The notes under the pieces are model-generated. The model had not been told where the DNA came from and ran no database searches. It saw nothing but the letters and a program-made list of their open reading frames with translations. A stretch of DNA of 64,000 nt. Origin: a bacterium EF100-94H03 bin56 (GTDB taxonomy: Bacteria > Pseudomonadota > Alphaproteobacteria > SP197). The number at the start of each line of letters is the position of its first letter. Positions within the stretch are counted from its first letter, which is position 1. This document shows positions 59,447 to 64,000 of this stretch, in pieces. The stretch covers positions 19,124-83,123 of the forward strand of contig MPMV01000014.1 in NCBI GenBank assembly GCA_002238685.1, given 5' to 3'. A program made the translations under genes and the position numbers.

Positions 59447-60396
59447 GGGAGTCGCGTTCCTCCATCTCGATCCTCATCTCTTCGCCCAGGCGCTGGATCT
59501 CCTTCATGCCCTCCCGCGCACGGCGGTAGTAGGCGTCTTCGTACGTCATGATGTCCCTGTACCGGACGATGTGGCCGTCGTCGGCGTCGATCGAGCGCAG
59601 CTCGCCGCTGGCCAGGATCTCGTCAAGGTAATGCGGCATGCCACCGATGACGGCACCGGCCTGGTCACGGGTGAGCCGGGCATGCTTCGGCAGGACCGTC
59701 ACCATGCGCGCCATGGCGAGCTGGTGGAGGAAACGCGCGAGGACTCCGGCCGCTTCCGGGTCAAGCTCGGCCGTCAGGCCGTATCTGTTGCGGAACGCCA
59801 CCGCCTCGCCGCTTTCGCAGACCGGCTCAAGGACATCGGCCGCCTGCACGGCCGCCCGGTTGGCCTCGCCGGTTGCCAGGACAAAGGCCACGCCGGACTG
59901 GCGCGGCGGGCTGCCACTGGTTCCGTGCGGCTTCTCCATGAAGGCGACGAGATCGTCGTAACGCACCGTGAGCTCGTCATCCATCTCCTCGTAGCTGAGC
60001 TCGCCCCCCATCAGGACCTCGTAGATGGAAAGCTGCGCAAGACCGGTCATTGTCGCGATCTGGCCGCGGTGAATGTACGCCCCCTCCGGGATCGCCGTCG
60101 ACATGGTGCCCTTGCGGGCCAGCACGGCGAAGTCGGCAACGAGACCCGCCGCGTCGCGCGCGAGTTCGGCGGGCGCCGGGCCCTGGCTCGGCACCTCCAC
60201 CGGGGCACCCGGGCGGGACACCCCCCCCGGGGGGCCTGCGGGGGGCCGGGCCGTGGCTCGACACCTCCACGGGCGCACCGGTGCGGCACACCCGCTCGAG
60301 GGTCCTGCAGGTGGTGGCGTCGAGGCCGATGTGCAGAATGCCGGTCTCGCTGGCGAGGCGATCAACCTCGACGATCCGGGACGTGATGTCTTCCAT
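59400..60396 (-). pseudogene. double-HTH antitoxin-like regulator, copy 2, frameshifted as sequenced
   Basis: Counterpart of copy 1 with both HTH units (IHRGQIATMTGLAQLSIYEV ... VRYDDLVAFMEK and LTRDQAGAVIGGMPHYLDEI ... VRYRDIMTYEDA). The start (MEDITSRIVEVDRLASETGI) and the rest are in different frames: at 60170-60260 the segment for APVEVSSHGPAP is duplicated in a degenerate, GC-homopolymer form whose length breaks the frame. If this is a sequence error the gene is intact; otherwise module 2 lacks its antitoxin. Operator at 60425-60454. Confidence 0.65.
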
Positions 60397-60424
60397 GGCT
60401 CTTCAGCCTGTGTCGGGGACCGCA

Positions 60425-60454
60425 GGATTGTAGCAGGGCGGGACGGTACAATCC
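60425..60454. promoter_or_regulatory. palindromic operator of module 2
   Basis: GGATTGTA (60425-60432) and TACAATCC (60447-60454) are a perfect inverted pair with a 14-base spacer, 28 bases before the antitoxin-like start. The conserved copy at 58789 has one mismatch. Confidence 0.75.
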
Positions 60455-60474
60455 ACGGCGTTGAGGCCGGCGGC

Positions 60475-60687
60475 TCAGCCGGCGGTGAAGACGAGGGCGA
60501 GGGCAGCCGCGAGGGCTGCGATCGCCAGCCATGGCCCCATGCGGACCGGGCGCGGTGCGGATGCGAGACGCTCATGCCAGCGAATGCCGTGGCGTGCAGC
60601 GGCCGCACCGGTCCGCCGGCGCGAGCGGAAACCGTCGGGGTCCGCGGCGAACCTGGCGAGGGTGCTGACGGGGATCGGCTTGGGCAT
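60475..60687 (-). CDS. small C-tail membrane protein
   Basis: 70 residues: a basic N-terminal part (VSTLARFAADPDGFRSRRRT, AAARHGIRWHERLA) and a single C-terminal membrane segment (WLAIAALAAALALVFTAG). The N-terminus resembles the entry helix of PD-(D/E)XK proteins and might pair with the membrane nuclease at 56753, but this is a guess. It lies ahead of module 2 on the same strand. Confidence 0.5.
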   Translation of the reverse strand: MPKPIPVSTLARFAADPDGFRSRRRTGAAAARHGIRWHERLASAPRPVRMGPWLAIAALAAALALVFTAG

Positions 60688-60889
60688 GACGACGACACGG
60701 CGCTGGCGGTGTCATGCCACCATGCCGAATCCGGCGGCCGGTGCAACAGTCCGGAAAACGTCCGTTATCCAGACCTGATGCCGGTCAACCGAACCAGGCC
60801 AGCCTGAGCATGCATCGGCGTCCAGAAACCCGTCTTGTAACCTCGGGTCCGGAAACCTACCCTGCCGGCGGTTTTCCGGACACACGCCC

Positions 60890-61519
60890 ATGCTTGTCGG
60901 TTACGCACGGATCTCGACGTCGGACCAGTCCCCGGCCCTGCAGCGCGATGCGCTGGAAGCGGCCGGGTGCGGACGCATCTTCGAGGAAACCGCGTCGGGC
61001 GCAAAACGAGAACGGCCGCAGCTCACGGCCGCCCTCGACTGGATGCGCGAGGGCGACACCCTCGTCGTCTGGCGCCTCGACCGGCTGGCGCGTTCGGTCC
61101 GCCAGCTCATCGAGACGGTCGAGGACCTGGGCGGACGCGGCATCGGGTTCCGGTCCCTCACCGAGGCCATCGACACGACAACCTCCGGCGGACGCCTGGT
61201 CTTCCATGTCTTCGGCGCCCTGGCGGAGTTCGAGCGGAACCTGATCGTCGAGCGGACCCGGGCCGGCCTCGAGGCCGCAAGGGCCCGCGGCCGCGTTGGC
61301 GGCCGGCCGGCAGCGCTCGACGACGGCGCCATTGCCGTGGCCGGCGCGCTGCTGCGCGATCCCTCCATCCCGATCAGCGAGGTGGCGCGCCGTGTCGGCG
61401 TGTCGCGGGCGACGCTCTACAGCTACTTCCCCGGCGGCCGCGGTGGTGACCTTGAGAGCGACGAGGAGCGGGGCCTGACGCAGACCGCGTGCGCTCCTGA
61501 GAATCTCACCGATACGTGA
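60890..61519 (+). CDS. serine recombinase/resolvase (invertase type)
   Basis: 209 residues. Catalytic domain: LVGYARISTSDQSPALQRDA with the nucleophile Ser, IFEETASGAKRERPQL, VVWRLDRLARSVRQLIETVE and FHVFGALAEFERNLIVERTR; C-terminal HTH ISEVARRVGVSRATLYSYFP. The layout is that of Tn3-type resolvases and DNA invertases. It is the only plus-strand gene between the inverted elements A and B, so inversion of the segment is a possible function. Confidence 0.9.
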   Translation: MLVGYARISTSDQSPALQRDALEAAGCGRIFEETASGAKRERPQLTAALDWMREGDTLVVWRLDRLARSVRQLIETVEDLGGRGIGFRSLTEAIDTTTSGGRLVFHVFGALAEFERNLIVERTRAGLEAARARGRVGGRPAALDDGAIAVAGALLRDPSIPISEVARRVGVSRATLYSYFPGGRGGDLESDEERGLTQTACAPENLTDT

Positions 61520-61679
61520 GGGGATCTTCCGAGGGCCGATTCATCATGCCATGGTCGCCTGTGCGCAGGCCGCCCTCGTCATCGGTCTTTTCGCCTGGTT
61601 GCGGTCAGACATGCACAAGTTCGGCGGGAGGCGGCTATCACCTTGCGGCGGTCACTTCGTGCTGTGCAAGGGGACGCGG

Positions 61680-61853
61680 TCACAGTGTCGGCTCCCGGTC
61701 ACCCCGGGAGACACGGCTCCGATACCACTCTGCTTTCGCGTTCGCCTCCCGTCGCTGCGCCGCCAGCCATCGGAGAACGGCCACGAGCGGCAAGACCAGG
61801 AACACGAGGAGCAGAGCCAGCACGATCAGCCCGGCGGTGAGGTCCGCGCTCAT
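61680..61853 (-). CDS. small membrane protein (57 residues)
   Basis: SADLTAGLIVLALLLVFLVL at the start is a membrane segment, followed by a basic tail (RWLAAQRREANAKAEWYRSR). The ATG at 61853 overlaps the stop of the coiled-coil gene (ATGA), which supports its reality. A phage or plasmid accessory pair is likely; function unknown. Confidence 0.6.
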   Translation of the reverse strand: MSADLTAGLIVLALLLVFLVLPLVAVLRWLAAQRREANAKAEWYRSRVSRGDREPTL

Positions 61854-62092
61854 GGCGAGAACGCCATGGCCAGGACAGCGGCCAGCGTCGCAAGGCTGAT
61901 GGCGACGTTGACACCGACAATCCAGCGCAGCCCGCTGATGTCGCTTCGCACGGCGTCAAGGTCCGCCTTCGTCGCGAGATCGCCTTGCCCGGCGCGGATG
62001 ACCCCGGCGACGGCTTCGGCTTGTTTGCGGTCCATGCCCGCGTTCTCGAGCTCGCGGGCGGCGGAGAGGGTGTCGAAGGCGGTTGCAGTCAT
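61850..62092 (-). CDS. small coiled-coil membrane protein (DUF1640/CCDC90-like)
   Basis: 80 residues: AFDTLSAARELENAGMDRKQ and AEAVAGVIRAGQGDLATKAD, DLDAVRSDISGLRWIVG, then a C-terminal membrane segment (VNVAISLATLAAVLAMA). This matches small DUF1640-type proteins common on phages and plasmids. It is coupled to the 57-residue membrane protein. Element copy B lies just upstream (62208-62498). Confidence 0.7.
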   Translation of the reverse strand: MTATAFDTLSAARELENAGMDRKQAEAVAGVIRAGQGDLATKADLDAVRSDISGLRWIVGVNVAISLATLAAVLAMAFSP

Positions 62093-62207
62093 GGCAGGAT
62101 CATACCGGGAGGGCGCCCGTGGCTCCAGCGATATGTCGCTGCCGCGCCGGGTTCGACCGTTGGCCGGCGACGTGCACCTGTCACGGGAACGCCAGCTCTG
62201 GCCGTGA

Positions 62208-62498
62208 TTCCTCACAGGAATCGATATCGCCCGCTCTTGCATCTCGAGGGCGGCCTGCGCAGCTCCTGCAGAGTCCCGACCGGCGTCGACCGCGCCAGTT
62301 CGAGGGATGAAATCAATTCCTGTGAGGAAGCTCCGGGAAGGGGCGGCTGACGCCGTTTCCGGCCGAATGTTCCATAATCCCCAGCGTGTCGCGGCCTGAA
62401 ATCCCGATCGACCGTGCATCCGGACGCTTGTCGCGCCACAGAGCGCCATGGAAGCCCGTGGAGGGGCCTTTCGCGGGCAGGCACGAACCACCCACGGT
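62208..62498 (-). repeat. structured inverted element, copy B
   Basis: Inverted relative of copy A, about 6 kb away. 13-mers TTCCTCACAGGAA (62208-62220) and TTCCTGTGAGGAA (62317-62329) are 96 bases apart, as in A. Conserved blocks on the minus strand include GCACGGTCGATCGGGATTTC and GGGATTATGGAACATTCGG. It lies 116 bases upstream of the DUF1640-like gene on the minus strand and could be part of its leader. Confidence 0.7.
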
Positions 62499-62618
62499 GA
62501 TCCCGGCCATCGCACTCAGCGCTGGCCTGTGGCCGGCGGGGATGGGCGTCGGCGCGCCAAAGGGCAATCCGGCGCGCCGACGATGCAATCCATTAGTCCG
62601 TCAGTCCGGCAACCCATC

Positions 62619-62652
62619 GATGGCGGGTCCGCGCGAACGCGGACCCGCCATC
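62619..62652. terminator. perfect 15-bp hairpin with 4-base loop
   Basis: GATGGCGGGTCCGCG (62619-62633) and CGCGGACCCGCCATC (62638-62652) pair perfectly around CGAA. It lies 126 bases downstream of the transfer gene at 62778 and could terminate the minus-strand transfer operon. No T-run is evident. Confidence 0.6.
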
Positions 62653-62777
62653 TCCCTTGAGCTTGCGAGACGACACGGTTTGTCCTCCTTTTCCGGTTGT
62701 GGTTCGAACAGGGGCCGCCTACCAGAAGGCGGGCGGCGGTCGACCGCCTGGCGCGGTGCGGCGGACGGCCTCCATGT

Positions 62778-63383
62778 CTATGGCGCCCCTGGCGGCAGGA
62801 TCCCCAGGGAGGCCTGGGCCAGCAGCCCCAGCGCCAGGGCGCCCGGCGCCGGGCGCGCCAGGACGGCCCACACGAGGACGCGGCGCCAGGAACGCTCGGC
62901 CGAGGCGGCGCGGGCGATGTCCGCCGCGGCCGTGCGCACGGCCGCGGCCGTCTCCCGGTCGGCCGTTGCGGCCTCCCCGCCGGCGGCCGGGGACTGCATG
63001 AGATCATCCAGCATCTTCGACTGGGCATCGAGGGCATCGAGGGCCAGGAGCAGACCCGCATCGATCGTTGCGAGCGTCGGTTTCTCCCCGGACTTCGCAT
63101 CATCCTTCCCGCCGGCGTCCGCGCCGGCGGTCCGCGACAGCCTGTTCAGCGTCTTCGACTGGGCCTTGAGGTTCTTGAGGACCTCGAGCACGGACGCATC
63201 GAGGGTCGCGAGCGTCGGTCCGTCCCCGGACTCCGTGCCGTCCTTGCCGCTTGCGTCCGCGGGCCGGTTCTCCGCCATCTCGACGAGCCGCTGCAGGAGC
63301 ACCGACTGCTCGTCGAGCATGGCCGCGAGGTCTTCGAGATCGGTACCGTCTTCCAGAGTCCGGTCCCGCTCCCTGGCGGTCAT
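62778..63383 (-). CDS. hypothetical transfer-region protein with helical repeats and a C-terminal membrane segment
   Basis: 201 residues. Three similar helices recur at about 45-residue intervals: LAAMLDEQSVLLQRLVEMAE, LEVLKNLKAQSKTLNRL and LLALDALDAQSKMLDDLM, separated by Gly/Asp-rich linkers with TLATLDA and TLATIDA. A hydrophobic stretch near the end (LVWAVLARPAPGALALGLLA) may anchor it. It overlaps the coupling-protein stop by 4 bases, so it probably works with it. No family is recognised. Confidence 0.6.
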   Translation of the reverse strand: MTARERDRTLEDGTDLEDLAAMLDEQSVLLQRLVEMAENRPADASGKDGTESGDGPTLATLDASVLEVLKNLKAQSKTLNRLSRTAGADAGGKDDAKSGEKPTLATIDAGLLLALDALDAQSKMLDDLMQSPAAGGEAATADRETAAAVRTAAADIARAASAERSWRRVLVWAVLARPAPGALALGLLAQASLGILPPGAP

Positions 63384-64000
63384 GAGTCGCTTTCCCGCGA
63401 CGATGCGGTGTCTTCCCGGGAGCCGGTGTCTTCCCGGGAGGTGGCGCCGGAAGCTGCCTCGCGGCGCCAGGGCAATGGCAGTCCCCGGAAGCGGGACTCA
63501 CTCGTGACGTGCAGCGCCCCCAGTTCCTTGCGCAGCACGAAGGGATTGGGATCGGCATGGGCCCTGGCGTCCGGACGCTGCCAGTAGCGCGCGTGGCGCA
63601 TGTGGAGCGCGTTGCGCGACACGGCCTTGGAAGCGGCGATGACGTATTGTTCGTCCGGGCCCAGCGTCATGAGCTCGTCGGGCTGCACGAGGTATTCGCG
63701 CACGAGCTGGGTCGATTCCCCGGTCTGGATCTGCGACGACGCCATCATCACGCGCTGTTCCGACACGGTTCCGGACCGGCTCTCGGAGGCGCTCTCGAAG
63801 GTCGCATGGCCGATCGCCTTGGCGAAGCCCTCGGCTCCCTCGGGATCGGCCCGCGGGAAGCCCAGGATCTGCACCACCTCGGCGAGGTCGATCAGGGTCT
63901 TGCGCGGCTCGCGGCCCCAGCTCGAATCCAGGGCCGAGATCGACTGCGCGAAGCACCAGAAGTGGATGCCCTTGCCGGCGGCGAGGTTGTAGGCGTCCAT
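63380..64000 (-). CDS. type IV secretion coupling protein (VirD4/TraG), C-terminal part
   Basis: C-terminal 206 residues of a T4SS coupling ATPase; the gene continues beyond the right edge. The motif GKGIHFWCFAQSISALDSSW and EVVQILGFPRADPEGA fit the RecA-like domain's last part, ending with LVQPDELMTLGPDEQYVIAA. The tail is low complexity with SREDT repeats (TSREDTGSREDTASS). Coupling proteins bring the relaxase-DNA complex to the secretion channel. The frame is open to 64000. Confidence 0.85.
   Translation of the reverse strand: MDAYNLAAGKGIHFWCFAQSISALDSSWGREPRKTLIDLAEVVQILGFPRADPEGAEGFAKAIGHATFESASESRSGTVSEQRVMMASSQIQTGESTQLVREYLVQPDELMTLGPDEQYVIAASKAVSRNALHMRHARYWQRPDARAHADPNPFVLRKELGALHVTSESRFRGLPLPWRREAASGATSREDTGSREDTASSRESDS

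Larger units (their letters stand above)
62093..62777. other. 685-bp region without genes, holding element copy B
   Basis: Contains the inverted element copy B (62208-62498) and the strong hairpin at 62619-62652. No supported coding frame is seen; open frames are low complexity. Confidence 0.5.

Noticed and set aside
56410..62498. Inverted elements A and B considered as the ends of an insertion sequence or transposon
   Set aside because: They are internal to non-coding stretches, differ by roughly a quarter to a third of their bases, and no transposase lies between them; no target duplication is seen.
56410..62498. Conserved open frame through both inverted elements (GFHGALWR, ARSIGISGR, GIMEH) as a gene
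   Set aside because: Changes are mostly amino-acid-altering and spread over all codon positions; no start or ribosome site is conserved.
1..64000. Ribosomal RNA genes, integrated prophage structural genes
   Set aside because: No rRNA sequence and no capsid, tail or terminase gene is seen in the window.

Overview
This is a 64-kb, high-GC window of a bacterium that is most likely an alphaproteobacterium. The clues are a RepC-family replication initiator, a TraA-type MobF relaxase, a Gts-type glucose importer and many Tat- or Sec-exported binding proteins for organic solutes. The order cannot be fixed from the sequence alone. The window falls into two parts that meet near 37.43 kb.

Part 1 (1-37.4 kb) is a catabolic, chromosome-like region. 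In order it holds: an acyl-CoA dehydrogenase (cut by the left edge) with a CaiB-type CoA-transferase; a four-gene glucose-type ABC importer on the minus strand with a perfect 16-bp hairpin after the binding-protein gene; a scarred island with antitoxin, ArsR, ACR3 and phage-repressor fragments around an intact organoarsenical cassette (GAPDH plus ArsJ); a thiopurine methyltransferase; an alcohol dehydrogenase and an orphan Tat-exported binding protein; tRNA-Gly(GCC); a CitE-like lyase, a glutathione transferase, an enolase-superfamily enzyme and an 8-oxoguanine-deaminase-like amidohydrolase; a PhyH oxygenase and a complete Dpp-type importer split over two divergent units; an N,N-dimethylformamidase-like protein; a complete Liv importer split into converging halves; a HAD phosphatase, a GMC oxidoreductase and a 3'-truncated M20 amidohydrolase. 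Together this suggests a scavenger of sugars, peptides, amino acids and amides.

Part 2 (37.4-64 kb) is a conjugative plasmid or integrated conjugative element. It has a RepC broken into two frames, a large serine recombinase next to the truncated M20 gene, and a ParA plus ribbon-helix-helix partition pair bracketed by two arrays of 8-bp tandem repeats. These are followed by a class II ribonucleotide reductase (NrdJ), a second RepC-like helix-turn-helix protein, a secreted nuclease, a nucleoside deoxyribosyltransferase, small proteins with zinc-knuckle-like and WGR motifs, a probable oriT, a 1900-residue relaxase-helicase-primase fusion, an ArdC antirestriction protein, and at the right edge a VirD4/TraG coupling protein.

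The most unusual stretch is 56.4-62.5 kb. Two inverted copies of a structured, apparently non-coding element of about 290 bp, each with 13-bp sites exactly 96 bp apart, bracket a membrane-anchored PD-(D/E)XK nuclease, two tandem PIN-toxin/double-HTH-antitoxin modules with conserved palindromic operators, and a small serine resolvase. Three genes of the mobile part (recombinase, parA, second antitoxin) contain short degenerate GC-homopolymer tandem duplications that may be assembly errors and should be verified before those genes are called broken.
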